Source of the DNA: Glutinoglossum americanum
Lineage: Eukaryota; Ascomycota; Geoglossomycetes; Geoglossales; Geoglossaceae
Assembly: GCA_020080175.1 (NCBI GenBank)
Contig: JAGHQL010000069.1
Span: forward strand, 57,554-121,553
DNA length: 64,000 nt
Direction of reading: 5' to 3'
The position numbers and the translations under genes are program-made. Below the pieces are notes generated by a model. That model did not search any database and was not told the DNA's origin. It saw nothing but the letters and a program-made list of their open reading frames with translations. Positions 22,512 through 36,415 of this stretch are shown here, one piece after another. Every line of letters starts with the position of its first letter. Position 1 is the first letter of the stretch.

Positions 22512-24036
22512 CTAGCGCCGACCGTGGCTCCTTGCAATGCTGCCCTGCATCTGCTCCAGTTCCTGCTCCAGATTTTTGATCCTACAACCCCACTTAGTTG
22601 GTGATTATCGACATAAGACATGAAATAAAACTTACGCTGCGTGCGTGCTCTCTAGGTCTTTGTTTAAGCGATCTCTCTCTGAGATCAACTTCTGTTCCCA
22701 TTGCCTGAACCTCTGCTCTTCAATCTTGACTTGCTCGGTGAATCGTTTCCTCAAACTCTCTTCCTCTTCTTTAAACTTCGGGTTGTCTAGTTTTCTAGGT
22801 CTAGCCTCACCAAACTTTCTCGTCTCCATCTGTTGGGCGCGGTACGCCTCATAGTGCTGCTCCTCCGTGGTGTGAATGAGGTCAAGCATATGCGTGCGGA
22901 TGAGGATCGAGCGGAGCTTTTTGAAGTCGCAGTGGTCCTCGTTCTCAACCTCAGCAACCCCCCAGGAATACTGGCGGCCTTTGACAATGCGACCATCCGT
23001 AGTCTTCACGTCTTTCTCGGAGCCAATCACGGCAAATGGCATTGCAGCCATGAGGCTGCGAGCGTGTTGAGCAGCGTTTTCGTCATCCTCCTCAACGGGG
23101 GGCTGATAAATCTTGATGCCCTGGGCATCAACGACAGCTCGGATCTGATGAAGTAAATATGGTCAGCACTTTAATTCCAACAGTCTAAAGACCACCCGAA
23201 GCTAAATGAGGAGGCCTACTCTCTGCTTGAATCTAGCCAAATCCGCAGGGCTGAGAGTATCAGCCTTCGCGACGACGGGGATCAAATTGACCCTTGAGCT
23301 AAGCCTTTTCATGACCTCGATATCTAAAGGCTTCAAAGTGTGGCCTGTTGGTCTAATGAAGTATAAACAGGCATGGACACGGAGGTCAATTTTATCAACA
23401 CGGCGAGGCTGTTGCTCCTGCAACATGTATGATTCATGCTGATCGTCGAGGAACTCGATGATCGGCATCCATGAGTCGCGGTTGTTCACATAGTCACCAA
23501 AGCCAGGGGTGTCGATGACCGTGAGACGAACTGTGAGACCATGTTAACAAACGGTAAATACGCGATGAATTGGAGAGGAGCCGCCTTCCGCACCTTTAAA
23601 GAACTTCTCCTCTAACTCCGCCTTTGTGATCTCGATTTCAACAGTCTTGTCAATTTGCTTGGCATGACGGCGTTTGTGATCGGCATAGTTCTTAATCGTG
23701 GTAGAGAAAAGAGTATTGATGAATGTGGTCTTCCCCAGCCCCGATTCACCCGCGACCTGTTCACTGGTGAGTTAAGCCATGCTGAGGGGTTGGATCATCA
23801 ATTTTATTACCATTATTGTGAAGGCAGCTCCTCTCTTCGCGACAATTTTGTGTCTATAAAGACATTAGCATTGATGGAGCATAATTGAGAGAACCGAGGC
23901 CATGTACCTCTGATTGGGAAGCTGTATACACCATATTAGCCTATTTCATCGGCAACAGCACAGGGGATAGAGGTGATCCGAAACTCACATTTGCAATCCC
24001 AATGGGCGAGGCAGATTCCGACGTTGTTGGAGCCAT
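22512..24036 (-). CDS. aspB: Septin, AspB/Cdc3 class
   Basis: Minus-strand exons 23989-24036, 23908-23921, 23811-23853, 23594-23756, 23220-23530, 22636-23144, 22512-22581; 385 residues. The GTPase shows P-loop GESGLGKTTFINTLF, switch II DTPGFGDYVNN, and the G4 motif AKAD in NLIPVVAKADTLSP. The septin-unique element follows (KGRQYSWGVAEVENEDHCDF and IRTHMLDLIHTTEE). The C-terminus is a coiled coil (SLRKRFTEQVKIEEQRFRQW). The second exon is only 14 nt (CTTCCCAATCAGAG) and is needed to link IGIAN to LPNQRHKIVAKRG. Septins form hetero-oligomeric filaments at septa, tips and branch points; AspB is the core Cdc3-like subunit in aspergilli. The gene is divergent from PWP2 and shares a 309-base intergenic region with it. 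Very confident. Confidence 0.96.
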
Positions 24037-24345
24037 TGCGACTAAATAGAAGGCGCAAGACGACTTTTTGGTGGCCCAATTAAGGTATCTGAGCGGATGA
24101 GGTTAAGGTGTTGGGAGGAACTTTGATGTTGATGGGCAAGAGTTGAGCGCGGATGGGTTAATTAATTTGGGGCACTGAATATAAAGAAAGCTGGGCAAAG
24201 AAAGGGGAAGGGACTCATCTTGGCATGGCTCTATTACCACGTGATCTGGATAATTGTATTTCCGATGCCGACAGATCACCGAAAATCCAACCCTAAAGTG
24301 TGCAATGATATCGACCATGATATTGATGCTCAGGTTGTGCTAGCG
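24037..24345. promoter_or_regulatory. Bidirectional promoter between septin and PWP2
   Basis: 309 bases lie between the two divergent start codons, so both genes must be driven from here. A CACGTGATC palindrome core sits near 24238. No TATA element is obvious. Inference from position only. Confidence 0.45.
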
Positions 24346-27294
24346 ATGAAGGCGGAATTCAAGGTCTGCCCACCCAATTTTTGCTGTTGCATCGCCTGTG
24401 CCACTGCCAGTATCACTAACTGACCTGTAATCTCAGTTCTCAAACTTATTAGGGACAGTATATTGCCGCGGAAATCTTCTTTTTACACCTGATGGAACAT
24501 GTCTACTTTCACCAGTAGGCAACAGAGTCTCAGTATTTGACCTTGTGAAGTTAATACCTTTCGGCGACCTCAACTCAAATTATTGATGCTCATAAATTTT
24601 TGTAGTAACAAATCATATACCCTTCCATTTGCGCATCGCAAGAATATTTCCCGGCTCGCCCTTTCTCCCCAAGGCAACCTTCTCCTCTCGATAAGTGAAG
24701 ACGGCAGGGCAATTCTCAGTAACTTTCCACGGAGAATTACTCTTCATCATTTCACCTTCAAGTCCTCTGTCTCTGCGCTTACGTTCTCTCCCTCAGGTCA
24801 TCGCTTCGCCGTAGGCCTTGGTCGGCAAATTGAAGTCTGGCATACACCATCAACCCCCGGTTCAAATTCCAGTGGCGAGCTTGAATTCGCGCCGTTTGTG
24901 AAGCATAGGGAATATTCAGGACATTATGATGCCGTTCGGCATATTGAGTGGTCAGGCGACTCGAGATTCTTTCTAAGCTCTGCGAAAGATCTGACGGCTA
25001 GAATATGGAGTCTGGATCCGGAAGAAGGCTTCATACCCACGACCCTAGCTGGCCATCGTGAAGGGGTCCAAGGGGCTTGGTTCTCAAGGAATCAGGAAAC
25101 AGTTAGTGACTTTCCGCCCCATGCATAAAATGGTAGAAGCTCATGGGAAGTAGATTTACACTGTCAGCCGGGACGGAGCGTTGTTTCAATGGTCTTACGT
25201 GCGCAGACCTGGCGCTCTTGACAAACGTGACACTATAAATCATGAAGAAGAGGATGCGGATATGCAGTGGAGAATAGCTCAAAGGCACTATTTCATGCAG
25301 GATGGCGCCAAGCTAAATTGTGCCGCATTTCACGCAGACTCTGGACTTCTAGTCGTGGGGTTTTCAACTGGCGTATTCGGGCTATATGAGATGCCTGACT
25401 TTAATCTAATTCATACACTCAGTATCTCCCAGAGCGATATCGATTTTGTTGCAATTAACAAAGCTGGAGAATGGCTCGCATTTGGTGCCTCTAAGCTTGG
25501 TCAACTGCTTGTCTGGGAGTGGCAATCCGAGTCCTATATCCTGAAGCAACAAGGCCACTTTGACTCACTAAATTCTTTAGCATACTCGCCAGATGGGCAG
25601 CGCATCGTCACCACAGCGGATGATGGAAAAGTAAAGGTCTGGGATGTAACTTCTGGCTTTTGTGTGGTAACATTTACGGAGCACTCGAGCGGAGTCACGG
25701 CTTGCGAGTTTGTCAATAGAGGAAACGTTCTCTTTACTGCGAGTCTGGACGGTTCGGTAAGAGCATGGGACTTGATTCGGTATCGAAATTTTAAGACATT
25801 CACTGCGCCATCGAGACTTTCCTTCTCTTCGCTCGCTGTTGATCCTAGCGGGGAAGTAGTCTGTGCGGGATCGCTTGATTCATTCGACATCTATATTTGG
25901 TCTGTCCAAACTGGCCAGTTTCTCGATCGGCTATCAGGACATGAGGGGCCTGTATCTTCCCTATCGTTCGCTCCTAGTGGTGGCATAGTGGTGAGTGGTA
26001 GCTGGGATCGTACAGTTCGCATATGGAGTATCTTTGGACGCACACAGACGAGTGAGCCGGTGCAACTCCAGGCAGACGTCCTCTCCATAGCCTTCAGACC
26101 AGACTCCAAACAAGTGTCTGTTTCTACTCTAGATGGACAACTCACATTTTGGTCCGTTGAGGATGCAGAGCAGGTTGGGGGTGTGGATGGCAGAAGAGAC
26201 ATTTCTGGGGGCAGAAAACTTACAGATAGAAGAATTGCTGCTAACGAAGCCAGAACTAAGAGCTTTGCAACGGTGACTTATAGTGCCGATGGATCGTGTG
26301 TTCTAGCTGGTGGAACCAGCAAATACATCTGTCTCTATGATGTACAGTCAGGGGCAATCGTTAAGAAATTCACCGTTTCGACTAACTTATCAGTCGATGG
26401 CACCCAAGAGTTTCTCAATAGCAAAAATATGACTGAGGCCGGCCCTGTGGGGCTGCTAGACGAACAGGGCGAAGAATCTGAACTGGAAGACCGTATTGAC
26501 CGTACTCTACCCGGCGCTTCTAGAGGCGACCTCTCTGTGCGGAAAGTGCGACCGGAAGTCCGGGTATCGGCAGTCGCTTTCTCACCCACTAGCAGAGCTT
26601 TTTGTGCAGCTTCAACAGAAGGTCTGCTCATTTACTCACTCGATGAGAGCCTCCAATTCGACCCATTTGACCTTAACATCGATATCACACCGGCTAATAC
26701 GCTTTCCACTCTCCGCACGCGAAATTTTCTTAAAGCTCTCGTCATGGCTTTTCGTCTGAATGAGCAATACCTCATCCGCCAGGTCTACGAAGGTATACCT
26801 GTCCTAGATATCCCACTCGTGGTCAGAGATCTACCGGTGGTATATCTAGGGAGCCTAGTGCGGTTTGTGGCGTCTTCTGTGGATGAGACGCCGCATCTTG
26901 AGTTCAATCTGTTGTGGGTCCAGCAGCTGCTTTTGCAGCACGGCCGATATATAAGAGACAACATGAGGGCTTTTGCGAGCGAGCTGCGTATGGTGGAAAA
27001 GTGCGTTTCACGTATCAAACAGGATCTGGCAAAGTTGTGAGTGAACGATCCCTTGAACCCGCCACGAGCCGTGGATCAAAACGAACTTTAATTAAAACGG
27101 TAATCTTCATTAGGGCCGATGAGAATATTTACACCCTCGACTATCTACTCTGGCAATCGACAGCTGGTCAGCAAAACGGATGCTCAGGAATTTTAAGCCA
27201 AGACAGGCTTGTATCCGTCGAGAAGGCCGTTGATGTTGATAGCGATGCCATGGAAGATGAAGAAGAATGGATAGGATTAGGTGACGATGATTAA
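24346..27294 (+). CDS. PWP2: PWP2, UtpB component of the small-subunit processome
   Basis: Exons 24346-24363, 24437-24549, 24606-25101, 25154-27036, 27114-27294; 896 residues. The start MKAEFKFSNLLGTVYCRGN is split after six codons. Two WD40 propellers follow, with repeats such as GHYDAVRHIEWSGDSRFFLS, GHFDSLNSLAYSPDGQRIVT, GSVRAWDLIRYRNFKTFT and GSWDRTVRIWSIFGRTQTSE. A helical C-terminal domain comes next (LKALVMAFRLNEQYLIRQVY, LEFNLLWVQQLLLQHGRYI) and then an acidic tail. Order and length fit yeast Pwp2/Utp1, which binds the 5' part of pre-rRNA and is needed for 18S rRNA maturation in the nucleolus. The last intron has donor GTGAGT, which restores LAKLADENIYTLDYLLWQS. Confident. Confidence 0.95.
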
Positions 27295-27717
27295 TGTCAC
27301 TATAAGGCCCTAACTTATCAAGTGTATCTCTCTTTATAACCAGGGTTTAAGATAGGAGGTCGACCAGCCCCTAGCAAAGGCCATATATCGAGGTTCCCTC
27401 ACGTAATCCAGTCCCATGTAGTTGCATTACCAAATCCAACCAATAGAAAATTCTAGAGGGCTTCATTATCGTCAGTTCACAGCGGCGAGACTTTTGCTGT
27501 TTTAAGCGCTAGCTTAGCCGGGGGTTTCTAGGCACCGAACGAACTACCACTGTGGTCCGCATAGGTGCCTCCACATACCTCTCTACGCGTATCCAACCGC
27601 GTCTTGTCGCAGCCTCTTCGCTCCACCTCCACATCAACCCTCTGCTTTTACCAACTTCCCCCTTACGCATTACATTTTAAGCAGAGTGCTTCTCTCTCAC
27701 TTACGACAATCCCTGCA
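27295..27717. other. Intergenic between PWP2 and HAT2
   Basis: About 420 bases; PWP2 3' UTR and the CT-rich leader of HAT2. Nothing else supported. Confidence 0.45.
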
Positions 27718-29535
<1,818 letters not shown>

Positions 29536-29949
29536 GCTAAGGCATTCTGTTGCGAGGGAAGGGAAAATGGGCTGCATCCTTGTATGTACTTTTAGCTACA
29601 AATGCGCTAAACAACGTCTAGGGAGGTGGCGGCGAGATATCGTTGGCGCGCTGGAGCACTGCCTGTTGAAGATAATCTTGTTTTAAAATGGAATGTGAAT
29701 CGGGGTGGGCGGCGGATAAACCAGGGATAATTGTTTTCAAGTGCCGAACCCCGGAAAAAAAATAGAAAAAGCAAACAAAAAGTAGAAGAACCGTTGACAA
29801 GCCGGGGTCATCATAGACTAACATTTCAAATCGCGATGTCGCATTTTAGCAACACACAAGCAGCGCACGCAGGTCCTCTAGCTAATTCTCATATTATTTG
29901 ACCGTTGGCTGTGCATAGCAACGGCGGGACCCCTCAAGCAGCAATCGCA
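29536..29949. other. Intergenic between HAT2 and the GTP cyclohydrolase gene
   Basis: About 410 bases including HAT2 3' UTR. An in-frame but ATG-less extension of the next ORF begins at 29905. Nothing else supported. Confidence 0.4.
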
Positions 29950-31044
29950 ATGGACTCTCCACCGCTTGGACCAAAGTCGAAGTCGGTTCTACCCTCTCAT
30001 CTCTCTAATGGGAGCTCTCCTCTGCACACGCCCACCGACCACAAGGAACGGGAAAACTTGTTCGCCTCTATCACATCTTCAGCCTCTCGTCGGCAGCCTG
30101 TTGATCTAGAGAGTCGCGATTCCCAAATTTCCAATGGCATCGCGAACAATTCCGCTTACCTAGTTAGAACCCAGCCTCTAAGGAGCTCGCATCCCCGTCT
30201 CACTGAAGCAGCAAGAGACCCTAGAGATGAAGCTACTCCAGTCACCCCTCCAACAGCTAGCCGACCTGCAAGTCCGTACACCCAGAATCCTCCTATTGAT
30301 TTTGACGGTTTGAGTTGGCCAAGTGAGTACCAGTTCCTTTCACAAAAGCATCGGTATCAAAACCTCTTTCTAATATAACGCATAATCGCAGGCCTTGGGA
30401 CACGGGAAAGATTAGAGGCTACACCGGAGCAAGCACAGGAGAGGTTGGCAAAATTATCGGGGGCGGTCAAGACAATCCTGGAATGCTTAGGCGAAGACCC
30501 CGAGCGTGAAGGACTCCGTGGGACGCCGGAAAGATATGCAAAAGCAATGCTATTCTTTACAAAAGGATACGAAGAGAATGTGCGAGACATTGTTAACGGA
30601 GCTGTTTTTCATGAGGATCATGATGAACTGGTGATTGTAAAAGATATCGAAGTGTTCTCTCTATGCGAGCACCATTTGGTGCCTTTTACGGGGAAGGTAA
30701 ATGCTTTTCTACTCGAGCCAATCAATTCTATGGGCTGAATGATCCAGATGCACATTGGCTATATCCCCAACCGTCGAGTACTCGGCCTGTCCAAGCTTGC
30801 CCGAATCGCCGAGATGTTCTCCAGACGGCTACAGGTGCAGGAGCGACTGACTAAACAAGTGGCCCTGGCCTTATCAGAAGTACTGAGACCGCAAGGAGTA
30901 GCTGTGGTCATGGAATCGAGTCACCTTTGCATGGTGATGAGGGGTGTCCAAAAGACTGGAGCGCTGACAACGACAAGTTGTATGCTAGGGCGCATGCGCT
31001 CCAGCGCCATAACAAGGGAAGAATTCTTGAGACTTATCAAATAG
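29950..31044 (+). CDS. FOL2: GTP cyclohydrolase I
   Basis: Exons 29950-30322, 30392-30696, 30748-31044; 324 residues. The first 130 residues are Ser/Pro-rich, disordered and not part of the catalytic fold. The conserved enzyme starts at [20 protein letters not shown] with [13 protein letters not shown]. Zinc ligands are in [14 protein letters not shown] and the later [16 protein letters not shown]; substrate contacts are in [11 protein letters not shown]. The splice after GTGK-type residues joins directly to [20 protein letters not shown]. It converts GTP to dihydroneopterin triphosphate, the entry step of folate (and tetrahydrobiopterin) synthesis in the cytosol, as a toroidal decamer. The start is the first ATG in the open frame; an upstream non-ATG extension exists. 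Confident. Confidence 0.96.
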
Positions 31045-31528
31045 ACCAGCGTTGAAAGAAGCTTTGGGATAGAAGGGGTGATTCAACTAGAGGATTGATC
31101 CTTCTCTTTGTCTTGTCTTGAACCTTGTCATTATCGGCGTTCTCGGTATTCATCCACCAAGATTTTTGCTATCTTCTCCGTGGAGATCAAAAGCCGTAAG
31201 TGAAATTAGACTATCTATGCCTTTCAACAGGCGGTTCTTTTTCATTACTTTCTAATTTAGAATACGCTTAAGATTTCTGTGTTAACCCGGGCAATAGTTT
31301 GTTGCGGGATCGGCTGGTAACAAGCACACCGTCATCGCGTTGCCATCGCAACACCCTATTAACACACGCAACACGCACAAGCACACGCCCAGACCTCCCT
31401 ACTCCTTCACTTCACATCTCACTTCGGAGATTACTCTAGAGTCATCTTTATCCATCTTCTGCTCTAATAACTTTGTATCTTCCTTTTGCGTCTCCGGCAC
31501 TCCTTGCCAGCTCGGACTGCATGAAAAG
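31045..31528. other. Intergenic; contains a short upstream ORF next to the F-box start
   Basis: FOL2 3' end and the promoter/leader of the F-box gene. An out-of-frame ATG at 31521, eight bases before the main ATG, opens a 14-codon uORF ending at 31562. Confidence 0.4.
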
Positions 31529-32738
31529 ATGGGATCTGTCTTTGGTGCTAAAGAGCCTTTGATCAAGAATGAGTCTTCCGAAAAACCCATGATCAAGAAT
31601 GAACCCTTTGAAGAGCCTACGGTCATAGCTCCGTCTGGTAATCGCCCAGGTCATCTCATTCTAAAGAGATTCTGCCTGCAGGGAGACTGAACATGATGCA
31701 GGTACTGACGGTTTCGACCTCTTTTCCGCTTTGTCTAACAGACCAGATCTGTTGATCGAGATTGCTCGCCACCTAACTGTCAACGCCTTAGTCCGGCTTT
31801 ATTCCGTCTCCCGCGACTTCCACGCGGTTGTAGATACCCATATGACAACTGTAGTCATGCACCAGGCATTCATCAAATGCTCGGATGGCTCTCGCATCTT
31901 CCCCCACACGACTTACAAATCTCTCTGCATCCTCGACCCATCCGGTCGTCCTAACCCCGAAGCCCCGAACGAAGTCCGCATGGTACCGAGTTTCAGATGG
32001 CTACGTATGCTCATGTTCCGCGAAGGTGTGGTGCGCAAGGTCATGGCTCAAGTGCATCGGCTCGGTCACAAATTGCCCCCACGTGCGGCATTGGTGCTCA
32101 AGAAGCTGTGGTTTATGATGGACATATGCGTCAACGAGAATCGCGCCAGATTCATCCGCAATAGGAAGTTCTGGTCGAACTTAGATCTCTACATCGCAAC
32201 CCTCTTCTTCATCAAACTCGATATGTGCTTCACAGACCCAAGCTCTGGCAGTGGAGAGACACACCTCCGCCGCCTGTTGCTGGGACAACGGTCCCTCTCC
32301 CTCCTCCTCAAGGTCTTGCAGCGTGACGGCGTCGTCAGCCAGCTCGACCTCATCCAGCTCTTCATCGGATATAGTGAAGGAGTCCTCCCCGACGCCTCCC
32401 CGATAGACATGTTTGGCGTCCACAAGGGTCTCATTGGGAAAAAACAACTGGAGGGCTGGGGTTTGGGCCCGAGTAAGTTACTCCGAGTTGATGAAATAGT
32501 CATGATAGAGACGGTGAGGCGGGAGCTAGGCTTTGACTTGAAGTATCCTCAGATGATGATTTGGGGCTATCTCGATCCGGATACTTTGGAAGCCGCCAAG
32601 CTGAAGAAGAAGGCGATCCCTGTTGGTGATGAGACGGATGAGGAGGAGGATGTAGCTAGCCCCATAGCTCACGCCGCTGCTGACACCCGCACCTATATGG
32701 CGGCAATAGGACATACTATGACACCCGGTGCTACGTAG
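31529..32738 (+). CDS. F-box-like protein
   Basis: Exons 31529-31637 and 31702-32738, 381 residues. The first exon has a short direct peptide repeat (PLIKNESSEKPMIKNEPFEE). The junction makes FDLFSALSNRPDLLIEIARH, then LTVNALVRLYSVSRDFHAVV: an F-box-type helical start. The middle holds a helix-rich domain (FRWLRMLMFREGVVRKVMAQ, LWFMMDICVNENRARF, LDLIQLFIGYSEGVL) seen in many fungal F-box proteins of unknown target. The end is acidic and Ala-rich. Such proteins connect Skp1 to substrates for SCF ubiquitin ligases; the substrate is unknown. The F-box call rests on pattern only. Confidence 0.75.
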
Positions 32739-33119
32739 GGGAAAACGCACACCCTTGGGGAGAAATCTGGTTTCATGTAACCATTGGGCACCTTCAAATG
32801 AGGTTATGGATAGTAAATGCAAGAGCCAATTCGAAGACAGATAATTGAAGAGATATCAAAAGCGTCTTAATTCAAAGCGGGGAGCTCCCGTTTTCAAAGA
32901 TTATATTGCAGTCTATCACAACTTTTAAGGCTACTCTGCCCCGAGATGTCCGAATGCAGTGCCGTTTTCCTTAATCTAGACCAACGGACACACCTGAATC
33001 AGATCCTCCATTGCCTTGTATTGCGCCTGCCCACCGCATCCTTAGAGAGGGATACTGCCAAACCCTTCTATTGAGCCTACCGCGACACCACCCCAAACCG
33101 AACAGACGAATGATTATAA
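32739..33119. other. Convergent intergenic region
   Basis: About 380 bases between the F-box stop and the stop of the CASTOR-like gene. No element recognised. Confidence 0.45.
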
Positions 33120-34499
33120 TCACATCTTTAGTGCCGCAATAGCTCTATCCATATCAGCTTCACCAACCATAACTGTTCCAGCCCGTGCGGTACTCAAATA
33201 GCTCATCTCAACGGGAGGGAGACCATGGCTAAGGGGCCCAATGCTAGTGCCAACAAGCTTTCCGGCAACGCCACAAACAATACCCGTCGACTCCAGGGGA
33301 AGCTCTCTTAAATCAAGCATGATAGGGATGAGAATGTCCTCCTTGCTACCCAGTAGGACCTCCTCATCGCCAAAGTGCACTACTGACTCCTTCTGTAAAA
33401 GAAGTGATGCCGGCTCGGTGTCTGTAAGCGTGATACTTAGAAATTGCGGCTTCTCGACGAGGCACTTAACCAGACCAAGATGGAGGCCGTGTTCCATCGC
33501 GCCAGGGCTTGAAGACATGTCCTGTGGACTTCGGCCGGCACATTGGATCAATCGTATCTGTGGGTTGACCTTCGGCACAATGTTTTGTCTCTTCAGCGTT
33601 GCAGAAGTCCTCTTTTGTAGCTCATCTACAGAAGCAGGCGGCGGTGTACCCGGTGGCACATCAGAAGAGCTGCTAGAGGATGCGTTGCGGTGATGAGATG
33701 GCGTTACATAAGCGTCAGAATGCTCCTCGAAGTAGAAACCCCGCTCTTGGAGTGCCCGAACAACTTCACCACGGCTCTTCAAGGGAACTAAGATGTAGTC
33801 TGAGAAATAGGTCGTGATAAAGAATATAGAACTAAAGCTTTATAAGCAAACGTTCTCCATTTGACGAAAAGGGCGTAACAGCTTACATTCCGGCCAAAGC
33901 CAATGGGCTAGTTAGTTCCATAACTCGCTGTCCGGCATCGAGTCCCTGTCCATCCACCTGGACGACCACGAAGTCTTCGACACCAACGGTTACCTCATCG
34001 CGAGATCGCTGCTCTAGTGACTTGATGATTGGGGCAAAGAGTTCTTGAGCGGATTTCTTTGAGCAAACCACAGAACATTCAACTGGCGTTAGCGAAATGT
34101 TCACAAATCGAGGCTCCACCGCCTGCCATGAAGCTGGTGTGCGACTGTCGGAGGCGAAAGAGGCACCATTGCCGGGATGGTGACCTTCCGCCGGAGGTGG
34201 AGGCAGGATAAGCTGAAGAATTGGCTGTACGAAATGAGGATAGAGGTGTAGCGGAATATGAATCAGATTCAACCGGCAATCCTGTGATGAATTGTTAGTA
34301 CCCTATACGTTACATCACCGTCTGCCAAACAACTCCTCATTAGGAGGTGCACAGGAGCTCTGACGTCGCAACATCCATTCCAAGCGCGAGAATAGCAAGC
34401 ATGAGAGCGTTGGGGCTTCATTTGGCATCGCATCGAAGGGAGGAAACAAGGTGCCAAGAAACCTACGATGAACTGTATCTGCGCACTCATGAGGGTCAT
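33120..34499 (-). CDS. ACT-domain protein of the CASTOR/GATS-like family
   Basis: Minus-strand exons 34467-34499, 33887-34281, 33120-33831; 379 residues. The start (T)LMSAQIQFI joins after a 185-nt intron to DCRLNLIHIPLHLYPHFVQ. ACT-like strands and helices follow: PRFVNISLTPVECSVVCSKK, VGVEDFVVVQVDGQGLDAGQ, then SPLALAGISIFFIT and YFSDYILVPLKSRGEVVRAL, the block rebuilt by the second splice (AT|T). A second ACT pair is in the last exon (QIRLIQCAGRSP, LVKCLVEKPQFLSITLTDTE, LDLRELPLESTGIVCGVAG). In animals CASTOR1 binds arginine and signals through GATOR2 to TORC1. In fungi the family is present but poorly studied, and here the ligand is unknown. A Ser-rich linker separates the halves. An alternative start is the ATG at 34490. 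Confidence 0.82.
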
Positions 34500-36415
34500 G
34501 GATCAGTCGTCCAGCTTGTCCGACGAAGTGCCAAAGATATAGGAGGTTTTGCTGTCTTGATGACGGACGTTGACGAGAAGTACGGGCTCTTTTAGCGTCG
34601 TGAGGGAAGCAAATAGCATATAGCAGAACGCAAGATAAAGATTTCAGTACGAGGATGTGGAATTTGAGAAATCGGAAGTCGAGACGTGGGTTTGGTTATC
34701 ATGAAATAGGTAAGGTAGCGTTGAGCATATTCATTCCTATCTGTCCTGTTCTCAACTTATGTGCAAGTACCCTAGGTTGGTGAATGCAAAAGAGACTGAA
34801 TTTTGGTTTGACGAAGCAATTGTCGTGATAACGATATATATCTTCTTCGTCGCGAAATGTGACGCCACGCACCAGCAGCTCTGCGCAGAGCTGCAGCTGT
34901 TTGGCCGTGGGTCGCTCGAATTGGCTTATCTTTTTTATCTTGTCTTGTTCTATCTTTGTCTCGTCCAACCTTGAAGTTTCGCCAGCGGAGCATAGAATGA
35001 CGAATAGAATGTAGTCGAGCTACAGACGCTGCTGTTGAACAATCGATCAAATCGGCAATCCCAGAATTCGCAATCGAGGGGAAACTCTGGAAGCCACCAG
35101 GGGTCCCTCTACCGTGCGTTCTGCGTGCTAATGCGCCCTGCGCGTTGGAGCGTGGGGTCCACCCGGCTTCACTCTGCTGAAGTCGACTTGATTTTGGAAT
35201 GCCCCTGTCAACAGCTGATAGCGGGCACCAGAGACGACTACCGACACGTGGGATGCCCCATGAGCTGCAAGCTTAATGGCGTTCCCGATGGGAGGTGAAC
35301 CCAGGCCAGGAGAGAGATCCCAATATATCAAGACAAGCGGTTGTTTTCGAGTTCGTCAGTTGTTGGCGCAAGAAGACAAAGACAACTAGCGTGAGGAAGC
35401 CGAAAATTGGAAATGGAATGGAGAGACGGGAACCGTTTACGGGTGGATGCTCACGCAGTGGCTCTTTTGATGGGAATTCTGCAAAGGTCCGGAATTGGTC
35501 GATGTCAGAATGAGGCAGCCGGGGGAGCTATCGAGGACGAAAGCACTACTTAATACTGAAGCGAGTCGAAGAAAATGTGATGGAAGCCGAAAGCCTGGCT
35601 GATCTAACCCGGACTGGTACTAGAAGAGGGGGACCATACAGTGCGGCACGCACGTATGGCAAGCACTCAACGTCACGACGGAAAGAGTCTCATGATCCCA
35701 TGATCCATTCAGACGGGCACAGAGCGCTGCGGAAGCGTGTTGGCGTTGCCAATGGGAGTGTGGAAGGCTCACAGCATGCAGCCTGTGGCGGCGCCGATCA
35801 ACAGGCACAGCAGACTAGTGGAGAGGACCGGAAAAGAGAGTTTTGTTTTGAGGGAATGGCAGTGGGGAAGCGTGGGTGGGCAAAATGAAAGAACAGAAGA
35901 GCGGCCAAGTGTGGGGGAAAGACACGACTCCGGCATGCTTAGTCAACCCCCCAAGAGGAGATAAGTTCAGATAACAACTAGGAGACCGAACACACCAAAA
36001 ACACCAAACATCCAACCTGAAGCACAAAAGCTTAACCAAGTAAGTACCTTATAAAATCCCTCAGAATCACCAATCCTGTACTTCTCCACAATCTCCTGTT
36101 TTCGCCCCCCTAATTTCAACAAGCACGCAGCCATCAATCACCTGGTCAATGAATGGAAGGATCCAGCTACACGCACCGCCAGGAAGTTACTATTTTATTA
36201 CTGTGTTTTTATCCCGAACTTAATATCACAGTTCTCGAGTGGAAGCAACAGCACTAATCTTAAGAAGCCCCAGCTTTTGGAAACGGATTGCGCCCCTCAA
36301 GCATCCCTGACAATCTTGCTCTACCCTGTCAGTTGAATTTTCCTGCCGAGAACAAAATGCCTGTTTTTTTGCGTGCCGGCGACCCGGCGGGAAAGACAAA
36401 GTCTCTCATTAGTGC
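34500..36415. other. Gene-free stretch of 1.9 kb
   Basis: Short ORFs occur on both strands (longest 103 codons, plus, 35577-35888) but none has conserved-looking composition, introns or a family match. The left part is the promoter of the CASTOR-like gene, the right part lies downstream of the Pmp3 gene. I see nothing else. Confidence 0.35.

Noticed and set aside
35577-35888. 103-codon plus-strand ORF in the 34.5-36.4 kb gap
   Set aside because: Biased composition, no splice support, no recognised family.
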